This document shows positions 14,476 to 21,687 of a stretch of 23,659 nucleotides of DNA, one piece after another. This DNA comes from a virus. Positions within the stretch are counted from its first letter, which is position 1; each line of letters begins with the position of its first letter. A model generated the notes under the pieces. It did no database searches. It was not told the DNA's origin and saw only the letters and a list, made by a program, of their open reading frames with translations. The position numbers and the translations under genes are program-made. The stretch spans positions 1 to 23,659 of IMG/VR virus record IMGVR_UViG_3300045967_000077. The stretch is one strand, 5' to 3'.

Positions 14476-14904
14476 CTACGGCGCGGCGGTGCCCCAGTTG
14501 AAGACAGAGTTCGTTGCGGGCGCGAACTCGATCTCCAGCTCCTCGATCTCGTTCAGCGACGCGCCGACCGGGAAGCTGTAGACGGAGGCGGAGCCACCGT
14601 AGATCGGGTTCGTGGACGACGTGCCCGCGTCCGAGTCGCGCTGGACGAAGAACGGGAACACCGAGCCACCCTCGTACAGCGGCTTGATCGTCTGGAACGG
14701 CCCGCCCGAGGCCATGTCGTTGCGGAACTGCACCGTCACCGTCTGATCGCGGAGACCGGGGACGTAGGTGCGGTTCCCTGTCGGGCTGAAGCCTGAGGCG
14801 TCGAGCTTCTCCTTCTCGTCCTCGATCTGGACGTCGTGCGCCCAGGTCGAGAGCACGACGCCCGCGACGACGACCTTCCAGTCAGTTGCTGCGCCTACTG
14901 CCAT
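14476..14904 (-). CDS. Major tail tube protein
   Basis: A 142-residue beta-rich protein from ATG 14904 with a very strong GGAGGAGGAACC Shine-Dalgarno, as expected for an abundant structural protein. D-W-K-V-V-V-A-G-V-V-L-S opens the fold; R-D-Q-T-V-T-V-Q-F-R-N-D and a G-A-S-L-N-E-I-E-E-L-E-I-E-F-A strand near the end are typical of small siphophage tube proteins. It lies upstream of the chaperone and tape measure genes. It is the first gene after the carbohydrate cassette, making it one candidate acceptor if that cassette glycosylates the virion. Confidence 0.8.
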   Translation of the reverse strand: MAVGAATDWKVVVAGVVLSTWAHDVQIEDEKEKLDASGFSPTGNRTYVPGLRDQTVTVQFRNDMASGGPFQTIKPLYEGGSVFPFFVQRDSDAGTSSTNPIYGGSASVYSFPVGASLNEIEELEIEFAPATNSVFNWGTAAP

Positions 14905-14934
14905 TGCTGGTTCCTCCTCCCTTGCGGGTTCGTG

Positions 14935-16119
14935 TTAGGCGACGCTCTGAGCCCTGGCGACGTAGACGGCGCGGTTGTACGCGGACGCCTTCTGCACCTG
15001 CGGATTGCGCTCAGGCTCTGACGTGACGCTCGTCTTGTGGTGCAGAGAGACCCGTACGTCGCGGAGCGTCATGCCCGCCAGGCGGGCAGCGAGGCACAGG
15101 AGGTTGTCGGAGTAGTAGGCGGGCTCCTCGAGGGTTGAGTCGAATCCGCCGAGTGCGTTCAGGTCGTCCCGCATCCCGGCGAGGCACCAGCCGTCGATGT
15201 AGGGGAAGCGCATGCCGTTGACGTCGGCGTGCGGCGCGACGCGGAGCGGCCCGCAGAGAACGTCGGGCGCGAGCGCCGCACGGATCTGGGCCAGCCAGCC
15301 TCGGCGACCGGGAGAGATGTCGTTGTTCAGGAACAGCACGGCGTCCGTCTCGGCGTGGTCGAGCCCCAGGTTCGATCCAGCCGCGAACCCGAGGTTCCGC
15401 GAAGGCGTGAGACTCCGGAACGGCAGCTCGGGCGCATCGCCGTTGTCCACGATGATGACGTCGTCGCCCGGTCGGAGCTCTGGCACCACGGCGGCGACGT
15501 AGTCGTCTGCCAGCTCGGGGTGCCCGTACCAGGGCGTGACGATCGTGATCGAGGGCCGCTGGCGCTCGTGCGGACGGATGACAGAGATGATCTCTTCGCG
15601 CCAGACAGGCCCGCCCATGTTCTGAACGCAGCCCGCGATGAAGGTGTAGTCGCCGCCTGGCTCCTTCAGCCCCGGCGCATGCGGTTCCCAGGTTCCGATC
15701 CTGTCCGGGTCGTTCGGCACCACATACATCTGCGTGGAGACGTTCCCGAAGCGCACCTCGCGGTCTCGCCAGAGGACACCGTGCGCGTAGTGATCCATGC
15801 GGAAGATGACAGGGACGTCACAGGCGGCTTCACGCATGAGAGCGATCGCACCGGGTACATAGGCGTCGTCGTCATCGAAGAACGCCAGATGCGTGCCGGT
15901 AGCGAGGCCGATGCCGTGTACGCGGCCGGCGTGGCCGCCTGTGACCCCGAAGTGGCCCTCTGTGAAGACGGCGTTCGGCGGCAGGTCGCAGGGGAGTATT
16001 CCGCCCCTCGCCGTATCGAGCACGACCACGATCTCGTCTGCCTCGGCGCACGACGCAAGCGTCTGCTCCAGCGTCGCCCTGCCGAGCGTCGGGATGACGA
16101 TCGAAAGCTTCACGTCCAT
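14935..16119 (-). CDS. Double-domain GT2 glycosyltransferase
   Basis: A 394-residue protein with two consecutive GT-A folds. Domain 1 begins L-S-I-V-I-P-T-L-G-R (5-14) and has the acidic metal/nucleotide-sugar motif F-F-D-D-D-D (80-85). Domain 2 begins S-I-T-I-V-T-P-W-Y-G (190-199), with I-I-V-D-N-G (222-227), R-N-L-G-F-A-A-G-S-N (241-250) and F-L-N-N-D (263-267), typical of rhamnosyl-type GT2 enzymes. Two transferases fused in one chain could add two sugars in sequence. It has no membrane segment, so it acts in the cytoplasm. ATG 16119 overlaps the methyltransferase by 10 bases. It is the last gene of the cassette, separated from the major tail gene by 30 bases that hold that gene's Shine-Dalgarno. 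Confidence 0.85.
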   Translation of the reverse strand: MDVKLSIVIPTLGRATLEQTLASCAEADEIVVVLDTARGGILPCDLPPNAVFTEGHFGVTGGHAGRVHGIGLATGTHLAFFDDDDAYVPGAIALMREAACDVPVIFRMDHYAHGVLWRDREVRFGNVSTQMYVVPNDPDRIGTWEPHAPGLKEPGGDYTFIAGCVQNMGGPVWREEIISVIRPHERQRPSITIVTPWYGHPELADDYVAAVVPELRPGDDVIIVDNGDAPELPFRSLTPSRNLGFAAGSNLGLDHAETDAVLFLNNDISPGRRGWLAQIRAALAPDVLCGPLRVAPHADVNGMRFPYIDGWCLAGMRDDLNALGGFDSTLEEPAYYSDNLLCLAARLAGMTLRDVRVSLHHKTSVTSEPERNPQVQKASAYNRAVYVARAQSVA

Positions 16120-16634
16120 ACGACCCCGATTCCGTGCCGCGTCTCGTTGTGCGGCTCGACCGTCTCGTTGATCTCCATCCAGCGCGCGCCCGGCTGCGCT
16201 CTGATCTCTTGCCAGAGCTGCGAGACGCCGTATCCAGGCCGCTCGATGATGTCGTGCAGCGCGACGATGCTCGTGAGCGGCGGCCCGTAGTGCTCCCAGT
16301 CAGCGCGGACGGTCTTGTACGTGTGGTCGCCGTCGATGAAGCAGAAGTCGTACGGGCCGAACTGCTGGGCGCGCTCGACGATCGCCGGATCCTCGGAGTG
16401 ACCGTGCAGCAGGTGAAGTTCCACGCCGAGCTCGTCGGCCCACCGCTGCCAGGTGTCCGCCATCCGCATCTCGTCGTCGATCACGACGACCGCGTCGGTC
16501 GCGAGGTTCATCCAGTGCCGCAGCGTCCCGCCGTGCCACGCGCCGACCTCGAGGATGCGCTGCGGGCGCATGAGGCTGATGACACCGACCAGGGCGTCGA
16601 TCTCAAACTCCGTCTGGAAGGTCTCGACGGTCAA
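16110..16634 (-). CDS. Class I SAM-dependent methyltransferase (CmcI/Methyltransf_24-like)
   Basis: A 174-residue protein whose probable start is TTG 16634, overlapping the deacetylase stop as TTGA with GAGGTGG just upstream. I-L-E-V-G-A-W-H-G-G (27-36) is SAM-binding motif I. F-I-D-G-D-H-T-Y (99-106) and V-A-L-H-D-I (124-129) are the metal-site motifs seen in CmcI and sugar O-methyltransferases. Its neighbours are glycosyltransferases, so a sugar hydroxyl is the likely substrate. It is single-domain and cytoplasmic. Confidence 0.8.
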   Translation of the reverse strand: MTVETFQTEFEIDALVGVISLMRPQRILEVGAWHGGTLRHWMNLATDAVVVIDDEMRMADTWQRWADELGVELHLLHGHSEDPAIVERAQQFGPYDFCFIDGDHTYKTVRADWEHYGPPLTSIVALHDIIERPGYGVSQLWQEIRAQPGARWMEINETVEPHNETRHGIGVVWT

Positions 16635-17167
16635 CCGACCACCTCGCTCATGAACTCGAACGACTGTGCTTCCTGCACCCTGCGGAGCAGCATGGGGAAG
16701 GTCTCCTCGATGCCGTTGCCGCAGACGTTCCCGACATGCGTATGGACGTGGTCGCCGGTGCCGCAGACGTGGACACGGAGCCCGCGTGGGCGCCGGTCAT
16801 TGTTCATTGGGTGATCGGCGCACCACCAGTCCAGATCCAGCAAGGCTTGATACGTCCCATTGGATACGAGCCAGCCCGGACTCTTCCAGCCGCCCGCGAG
16901 TCGGTCTGGGACGGAGAGCAGCACGTCCATTGCCTGTTCGTACGTCCAGTGCTCTGCTTCTCGAGGATCGGGGCAACCAGGGCCGCCATGCCGCAAGCCA
17001 TGAGCCGCGCATTCAATCCACTCGGGCAGTCCTTGCAGGTACTCCTCGGAGCACAACGCGGGAACAACGAACGCGGTCATGCGGAACCGGGGATTGGCAG
17101 CCTTGAGTTCTAGGAACAGGTCTAGGCGGTCGTGCCCCTCGTGGAGATCATCCGTGTCGAAGATCAC
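16631..17167 (-). CDS. Polysaccharide deacetylase-like (NodB-fold) protein
   Basis: A 178-residue protein from GTG 17167 (GTGA overlap with the homing endonuclease gene). F-D-T-D-D (3-7) resembles the first catalytic motif of NodB-type deacetylases. M-T-A-F-V-V-P-A strand 2 is followed by E-C-A-A-H-G-L-R-H-G-G (52-62), where two His could bind metal, and W-K-S-P-G-W-L at 94-100. Members remove acetyl groups from N-acetyl sugars. The protein is shorter than many relatives, so the barrel may be incomplete; the His-rich C-terminal part (D-H-V-H-T-H) is unusual. In this cassette it would modify an amino sugar or act on a sugar intermediate. Confidence 0.65.
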   Translation of the reverse strand: MIFDTDDLHEGHDRLDLFLELKAANPRFRMTAFVVPALCSEEYLQGLPEWIECAAHGLRHGGPGCPDPREAEHWTYEQAMDVLLSVPDRLAGGWKSPGWLVSNGTYQALLDLDWWCADHPMNNDRRPRGLRVHVCGTGDHVHTHVGNVCGNGIEETFPMLLRRVQEAQSFEFMSEVVG

Positions 17168-17703
17168 CGCTTGGCGGCACGTAGGAGCTGGCGATGGCGC
17201 TCAGCGTCGGCTCTACTGCCGCTGCGGACAACCTTCTCTCGGTAGTCCAGAGCGAGTGCGACTTGCTCGCGCTTCTGCACCACGTAGGGAGCGATGGCCC
17301 TAAGAAAGAGCTCCGCTGCTCGACATGAAACCTGCCATGTGTGATGGGGGAGACCATTGGGTCTCTGCATGCAAGAGAGCGACCCTCCGAAGTGCTCTCT
17401 CAACTTGAGAACCATCGGCGCTGGTCGAGCACGGCTAGAAGATGACTGGCCGACTGAAATGATCAGGCTGTACGTTCGGCGGCGTGGGGATATGTAGACG
17501 GAGCCTTCGCCGTCGAATACACCAGCGGCCCATGCGCGATCCGCCTCGGTCGCCGGAACCTGAGTGCGCCAGGGGTAGTGGCGATGGTGTCCGTGAATGA
17601 ACCGCCGCGGCTTGCCCTTCTCATAGCCACGCTTGCGGTCGGTGGTCGGAGCTATCGGCGCTGGCCCGCCGCAGCCGCATTCGCACAGACCGTTCAGACT
17701 CAC
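17164..17703 (-). CDS. LAGLIDADG homing endonuclease (single motif)
   Basis: A 179-residue protein from GTG 17703; the open frame to 18018 overlaps the FkbM gene and is rejected. An N-terminal C-E-C-G-C-G-G motif (7-13), then R-R-F-I-H-G-H-H, forms the zinc-knuckle-like leader often found on phage homing endonucleases. The LAGLIDADG helix is W-A-A-G-V-F-D-G-E-G (58-67), followed by a beta strand and the characteristic V-L-K-L-R-E-H-F-G-G and Y-V-V-Q-K-R-E-Q-V-A-L-A-L stretches. With one motif it should act as a homodimer that cuts DNA at a long site. The gene is free-standing, coupled by GTGA overlaps to methyltransferase and deacetylase genes rather than lying in an intron. Confidence 0.85.
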   Translation of the reverse strand: MSLNGLCECGCGGPAPIAPTTDRKRGYEKGKPRRFIHGHHRHYPWRTQVPATEADRAWAAGVFDGEGSVYISPRRRTYSLIISVGQSSSSRARPAPMVLKLREHFGGSLSCMQRPNGLPHHTWQVSCRAAELFLRAIAPYVVQKREQVALALDYREKVVRSGSRADAERHRQLLRAAKR

Positions 17704-18182
17704 ATCCACCAGCGCCTGACGCGACAGCTCAGTCGCTCCTCGAGCTCCTCGCCCGCACCGTGCCACTCGACGAGGAGCTCGTCGATGAGCTTGTCGGTGC
17801 CATCTTCGATCATCCTCTGAACGATCGGCACCTCGGCGCCCTCGATGTCCATCTTCACGACGATGACGTCGGGCCGGGGATGGCTCGTGCGGAGATCGGA
17901 GAGCCAGCGCGAGAAGTCGAAGCATGCCACCGAGCCGTTGTCGCCTTGCACCCTGGAGCCGTTGCCGTTCACCACGAAACCGGCTGTCCCATCGTGGAGC
18001 CAGGCCGCAGCCCGGCATAGGATGAGCGAGGTGTCGTCTTCCCGCTGCGACTCGAGGGGAAGCTCGAGCAGCGGGTCGAATCCGAAGACCAGATCGGGCT
18101 TGTACTCCTCGACGAGCGTCTTCAGCGACGTCTCACTGGGGCTGTGGTCGACGCAGCCGAGATCCACGACGATGGTCTTCAC
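17700..18182 (-). CDS. FkbM-family methyltransferase
   Basis: A 160-residue protein from GTG 18182, overlapping the preceding GT2 stop as GTGA. V-V-D-L-G-C (5-10) is a short SAM motif, F-G-F-D-P follows at 33-37, and V-V-K-M-D-I-E-G-A-E-V (108-118) is the signature of the FkbM family. V-E-W-H-G (138-142) matches the later conserved strand. Family members O-methylate sugars and other small or glycan substrates. It is shorter than typical FkbM proteins (about 200-270), so the fold may be minimal. A second methyltransferase in the same cassette suggests two methylated positions. Confidence 0.85.
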   Translation of the reverse strand: MKTIVVDLGCVDHSPSETSLKTLVEEYKPDLVFGFDPLLELPLESQREDDTSLILCRAAAWLHDGTAGFVVNGNGSRVQGDNGSVACFDFSRWLSDLRTSHPRPDVIVVKMDIEGAEVPIVQRMIEDGTDKLIDELLVEWHGAGEELEERLSCRVRRWWM

Positions 18183-18859
18183 CGCGGCCGTCCTCCCTCA
18201 TGAACTCGCCTCTCGAAGTACCAGGGAATGTCCTCCACCTGGCCGAGCGTGGTCTTGTAGTGGTTGACGTAGAAGCCCTGGACGTAACCGCAACGTCCGC
18301 CACGGTCGCGGTGCCAGGCCGTGATCGACTCGCCACCGTCCCAGACCGCGTATCGCTCGTCCCAGCGGAAGCCGCCCCACGCGAGCAGCGACGACGGAAT
18401 CGCCATGAAGATGTTGCCGAGGATCGTCGTCTCGTCGATGAGGTTCGGCCCGAGCCGGAACCTCGAGATCGTCGGCGGCGGGTGCAATAGGCCCAGCACA
18501 CGCGGAGCCAGAATCTCCTTGTGCGCGTACGCCGCGTGGCCGACGGCCTGCAGCGTGTTCTTCGTGATGACCTCGCAGTCGTTGTCGAAGCACACGATGA
18601 CGTCGTAGAACTCCGGACGGCAGACCCGCAGCAGCGTGTTCCAGCCACGCGTGCAGCCGATGTTCTCGCCGGTGAGGTACACAGACCTGACACGGCCGGC
18701 GGCCTGCTCGGTCAGGAGCCAGCCGGCCGTGTCATCCGAGGAGCCCTGGTCGAGCACGAAGTGGTCGAAGTCGCAGCCGGCGTTGTCGCGGAGCGTCTGG
18801 AAGCAGTGCTGCGTGTAGTCGAGCCTGTCTCGGCAGAGCGTCAGAACTGCGACCTTCAC
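18179..18859 (-). CDS. GT2-type glycosyltransferase
   Basis: A 226-residue GT-A protein from GTG 18859. V-A-V-L-T-L-C-R-D-R opens the nucleotide-sugar-binding fold, and H-F-V-L-D-Q-G-S-S-D-D-T (33-44) is the second conserved segment. E-N-I-G-C-T-R-G-W-N (65-74) and V-C-F-D-N-D (89-94) supply the acidic metal motif. A W-G-G-F-R-W-D-E-R-Y segment follows, as in other family 2 enzymes. No membrane helix is present. It is coupled by GTGA to the GT4 gene upstream and the FkbM gene downstream, so these products are probably made in fixed proportion. Confidence 0.85.
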   Translation of the reverse strand: MKVAVLTLCRDRLDYTQHCFQTLRDNAGCDFDHFVLDQGSSDDTAGWLLTEQAAGRVRSVYLTGENIGCTRGWNTLLRVCRPEFYDVIVCFDNDCEVITKNTLQAVGHAAYAHKEILAPRVLGLLHPPPTISRFRLGPNLIDETTILGNIFMAIPSSLLAWGGFRWDERYAVWDGGESITAWHRDRGGRCGYVQGFYVNHYKTTLGQVEDIPWYFERRVHEGGRPR

Positions 18860-20124
18860 GCCTTCGCTCTCGCGCGCTTCCGGGCTGTCGCTCTCCGCTG
18901 CGCGCGGTTGCCGTTCGCGTTCGGCGTGAGCGGCGGCACTTCCCGCGGCGTCCCTAGCTGCTCGATGATCGGCTCCCAGTACGTCGTGACGACGAGGTCG
19001 GCGTCGTACTGCATCGCGAACTCGACGGCTGCCTCGCGCAGCGCCGTGTCCTCACGGGCCTCGTAGGCGGCCTCCAGCGCCGCCTCGATCGACGCGATGT
19101 GAGGCATGAAGGCGAACGAGTCCTGCAAGGCGTCCCACCAGGGATCGCCACCGACGAGCCAGCCGGCCTGCGCGAGCTCGGTCATGGCCGAGTGGTCGGA
19201 TGCGATGACCGGGACGCCGCACGCCTGAGCCTCGATGATCGGCACTCCGAACCCCTCGCCCATCGATGGGTTCAGGAGCACGTCGAAGGCCGCGTACTGC
19301 GCCGCGAGGAAGTTCCGCGGCAGCCCCATCAGCACCTCGCGCTCGGAGGGGAAGCGGATGCGCTCGAGCAGTCGCCCCGGCCTCTCGTCGAGGCCGTTCA
19401 TCGCCAGCACGAGGGACTCCAGGTTCGTGCCGTCACCCGAGCGTCCAGTGGCGTCCGTGTGCGCGTAGAGCCAGGCGTCGTCGTGGCGGGCTGAGAACCG
19501 GGAGAACGCCTCGAACGCCTGAGGGAAGCACTTACGCGAGACCTGCCGATTCCAGCCCTTGTTCGCCGCCACCATGCCTACCAGGAAGGCATCTCGCGGG
19601 ATGCCCATGTCGTCGCGCACCGCGTCTCGGATCTCGGGCTGCGGCCGGAACATCTGCGTGTCGACGGCGTGCGGCGCGTACAGCGGCCCGAGCTTCAGGC
19701 GCTCCATCCAGTCGCGCCCGAACTGCGACATGGCGATCGGCTGAACCTTCTCGCTCTTCAGAACAGCCCCGACGAGCGGCGGAACTGGGTAGTGGTCGAC
19801 AGGTGCCCAAATCGCCATGCGGAAGTCGTCGGGCCACGCCTTCGGCTTCATCGGCCAGGCATCGAGCAGCGCCAGGACGACGTCGGCCCCGAAGTGCTCT
19901 GCGTAGTAGGCGACGGAGTTGTTGCCCTGGTCTCCGTGTGCCGGGTAGACGACGAACTGCTGGCCGTCCGGTGAAGACCAGGGGACGATCGTGCCCTGGA
20001 TGCCGTAGTTGGCCGCGATCGCGACCTCATGTCCGAGCGCCTTGAGCCGCGGTGCCAGCAGCGCGATCTGTTCCCCGTAACCCGATGGTGCCCACGGCGC
20101 GTTGCCGAGCAGGAGCACCTTCAC
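18856..20124 (-). CDS. GT4-type glycosyltransferase
   Basis: A 422-residue GT-B fold protein. The N-terminal domain starts M-K-V-L-L-L-G-N-A-P-W-A-P-S-G-Y-G-E-Q, with the G-Y-G segment that contacts the donor. The C-terminal domain has N-P-S-M-G-E-G-F-G-V-P-I-I-E-A-Q (285-300), where E290 and E298 form the E-x7-E motif of retaining family 4 enzymes. The last 30 residues are basic (R-A-Q-R-R-A-T-A-R-K-R-A-R-A). GTG 20124 overlaps the tail-terminator stop as GTGA, which physically joins the carbohydrate cassette to the structural genes. Confidence 0.9.
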   Translation of the reverse strand: MKVLLLGNAPWAPSGYGEQIALLAPRLKALGHEVAIAANYGIQGTIVPWSSPDGQQFVVYPAHGDQGNNSVAYYAEHFGADVVLALLDAWPMKPKAWPDDFRMAIWAPVDHYPVPPLVGAVLKSEKVQPIAMSQFGRDWMERLKLGPLYAPHAVDTQMFRPQPEIRDAVRDDMGIPRDAFLVGMVAANKGWNRQVSRKCFPQAFEAFSRFSARHDDAWLYAHTDATGRSGDGTNLESLVLAMNGLDERPGRLLERIRFPSEREVLMGLPRNFLAAQYAAFDVLLNPSMGEGFGVPIIEAQACGVPVIASDHSAMTELAQAGWLVGGDPWWDALQDSFAFMPHIASIEAALEAAYEAREDTALREAAVEFAMQYDADLVVTTYWEPIIEQLGTPREVPPLTPNANGNRAQRRATARKRARAKA

Positions 20125-20564
20125 CGGATCACCTGCACAGTCCAGGTGCAGCCGAGCAGGTTCCCGTCGCCGCCCGTGTCCTGAAACACGCCGAAGGCCG
20201 AGGGCCCCTCTCGGATGTTCACCTTGTCTACGGCACCGCCGAGGGTCTTGTCGGAGAGAATCGCCTGAGCCATCGACGTCGAGGCCTCGGGATCCATCAT
20301 CGAGAGCAGGAGGTCTTGGCCAGATTCGTTGTCAGCGGTGTGGACACGAGCTCGGACGGTGAGGTAGACGATGTTGTTTCCCGGCCCCATCGCCAGCGGC
20401 TCCTGAAACGGGTCGGCGGGGTAGATATCCACCGCGGGCGGCGAAGGACTCGGCACCATGCGACCGTCCACCTGGAGATCGGGGATCGGCACGTTCGCGG
20501 TGCCGCAGAGCTCTTCGTGGATCTGCTCCGCAAGCGCGTCCATGATCGCCGCCACTGTTGCCAC
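20121..20564 (-). CDS. Tail terminator-like protein
   Basis: A 147-residue protein from GTG 20564, overlapping the connector stop by one base (TAGTG). It has an N-terminal helix (I-M-D-A-L-A-E-Q-I-H-E-E-L), a central beta strand pair (I-V-Y-L-T-V-R-A-R-V), a helix containing D-L-L-L-S-M-M-D and a beta C terminus (C-T-W-T-V-Q-V-I). This order resembles gpU-like tail terminator proteins of siphophages. Position after the connector supports it. The assignment is by architecture rather than a strong motif. Confidence 0.6.
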   Translation of the reverse strand: MATVAAIMDALAEQIHEELCGTANVPIPDLQVDGRMVPSPSPPAVDIYPADPFQEPLAMGPGNNIVYLTVRARVHTADNESGQDLLLSMMDPEASTSMAQAILSDKTLGGAVDKVNIREGPSAFGVFQDTGGDGNLLGCTWTVQVIR

Positions 20565-21193
20565 TATGCGATGCCCCAGCTGGCCTTGAGCGGCGCGAGC
20601 TTGTGCGCGTGGCGATCCCAGGAATCGCGGGCGGTGTACGTCGCGCCTGTGTCGCCGACGCCGATGATGCCGAAGGGCGACTGCTGCTGCTGCCAGTGCT
20701 CGACGGCGCGCTCGAGGTTGACCTCGCGTGCCAGCGCTGGCGCGTTCGAGTAGGGCAGCGTGTCGCCGTTCACGTCCACGGTGCCGATCTCAGAGTCGAT
20801 CTCCTCGGCTGCGGACTTCAGAACTCGCATCAGCGAGGCGTGGCGCTGCGTCACGTTCACGCGCAAGAGCTGCGCGAGCTCGGAGGCCGAGGCATACACC
20901 GGCCGGTCGTCGGCCACGTTCTGCATCGGGAACGTCGGTAGCCCCGTGTCGCCCTGGGCGTCCCTGAAGACGAGCCGGTACCACAGACCGCTCGCCGTGC
21001 CGGCGTTGTCGACGGTGAAGTCACGGTAGGCCGGATTGGCCGGATCGGAATCGACGGGCGAGAGGCTGATCGTGCCGAGATCCGTCCACGGGCCCGCCGA
21101 AGCCGTGCCTTCCTGAAACAGCGCGTTCGTCCACGGCTGGCTGTCGTAGCGGGGAGATGGTCTGACGTCCTCTACGCTGACAACTTGACCCAT
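20564..21193 (-). CDS. Head-tail connector/adaptor-like protein
   Basis: A 209-residue protein from ATG 21193. The N-terminal half is beta-rich, fibronectin-like (W-T-D-L-G-T-I-S-L-S-P, G-L-W-Y-R-L-V-F-R-D), which is uncommon for this class. The C-terminal half contains S-A-S-E-L-A-Q-L-L-R-V, then S-L-M-R-V-L-K-S-A-A-E-E-I-D-S-E-I and R-A-V-E-H-W, the helical pattern of gp6/gp15-type connectors that form a ring under the portal. A fused accessory domain on a connector is thus possible. It overlaps the HNH stop by 22 bases. Confidence 0.65.
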   Translation of the reverse strand: MGQVVSVEDVRPSPRYDSQPWTNALFQEGTASAGPWTDLGTISLSPVDSDPANPAYRDFTVDNAGTASGLWYRLVFRDAQGDTGLPTFPMQNVADDRPVYASASELAQLLRVNVTQRHASLMRVLKSAAEEIDSEIGTVDVNGDTLPYSNAPALAREVNLERAVEHWQQQQSPFGIIGVGDTGATYTARDSWDRHAHKLAPLKASWGIA

Positions 21194-21687
21194 GACGCCG
21201 CCTTTCGCCAGTTGCAGAGAGGATGAGCGACCTGGACGTTCTGGTACGAGTGCTCGCCGCCGCGAGCAAGCGGCACGATGTGGTCTAGGTGCCAGTCATT
21301 CGGCTCGGCTGGCTCACCGCAAAGTTGGCAGATGCCCTCGTCTCGTTCCCAGACGACCGCTGGCGCAACGTGCTCAACATAGGCCGCTCGCTGTCTCGCC
21401 CGACGCTTTGCCATCGTTGCCCGCCGCTCGGCCCGCACCTCTTCAGGATTCTTCGCCAACGCGCGCTGGTACCAGCCGCGTTGCATCTCGCGAACGTGTG
21501 CGTGGTTCTCGCGATACCACAGCCCCGCGTATTGAGGGTTCTTGTCCCGCCACCGCTTCCTGATGGCGCGAGCCTTCTCTCGATTACGCTCAGCCCAGGC
21601 CTGATTACGAGCAAGTATCCGTTCGCGATTCGCTAGGTAATACTCGCGTCCGTGCCGACGCTTCTGTTCTGGATCCGCGTACGGCAT
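21172..21687 (-). CDS. HNH homing-type endonuclease
   Basis: A 171-residue protein from ATG 21687 with a strong GAGGAGGTG Shine-Dalgarno. Residues 1-105 are highly basic and helical, with repeated R/K-rich segments for DNA binding. The HNH domain is C-terminal: C-Q-L-C-G (120-124), W-H-L-D-H-I-V-P-L (132-140), Q-N-V-Q-V-A-H-P-L-C-N (149-159), with Cys pairs at 120/123 and 158 for zinc. It is a free-standing gene between the repeat protein and the connector, so it is likely a mobile element rather than the packaging-associated HNH that sits near terminase genes. Confidence 0.9.
   Translation of the reverse strand: MPYADPEQKRRHGREYYLANRERILARNQAWAERNREKARAIRKRWRDKNPQYAGLWYRENHAHVREMQRGWYQRALAKNPEEVRAERRATMAKRRARQRAAYVEHVAPAVVWERDEGICQLCGEPAEPNDWHLDHIVPLARGGEHSYQNVQVAHPLCNWRKAASWVKLSA

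Noticed and set aside
15229-16290. 353-codon plus-strand open frame
   Set aside because: It is antisense to the double GT2 gene, whose two GT-A domains are unmistakable.
17164-18018. Longer start for the LAGLIDADG gene
   Set aside because: The extension lies entirely over the FkbM methyltransferase in another frame. GTG 17703 has the GTGA overlap and begins the Cys motif properly.
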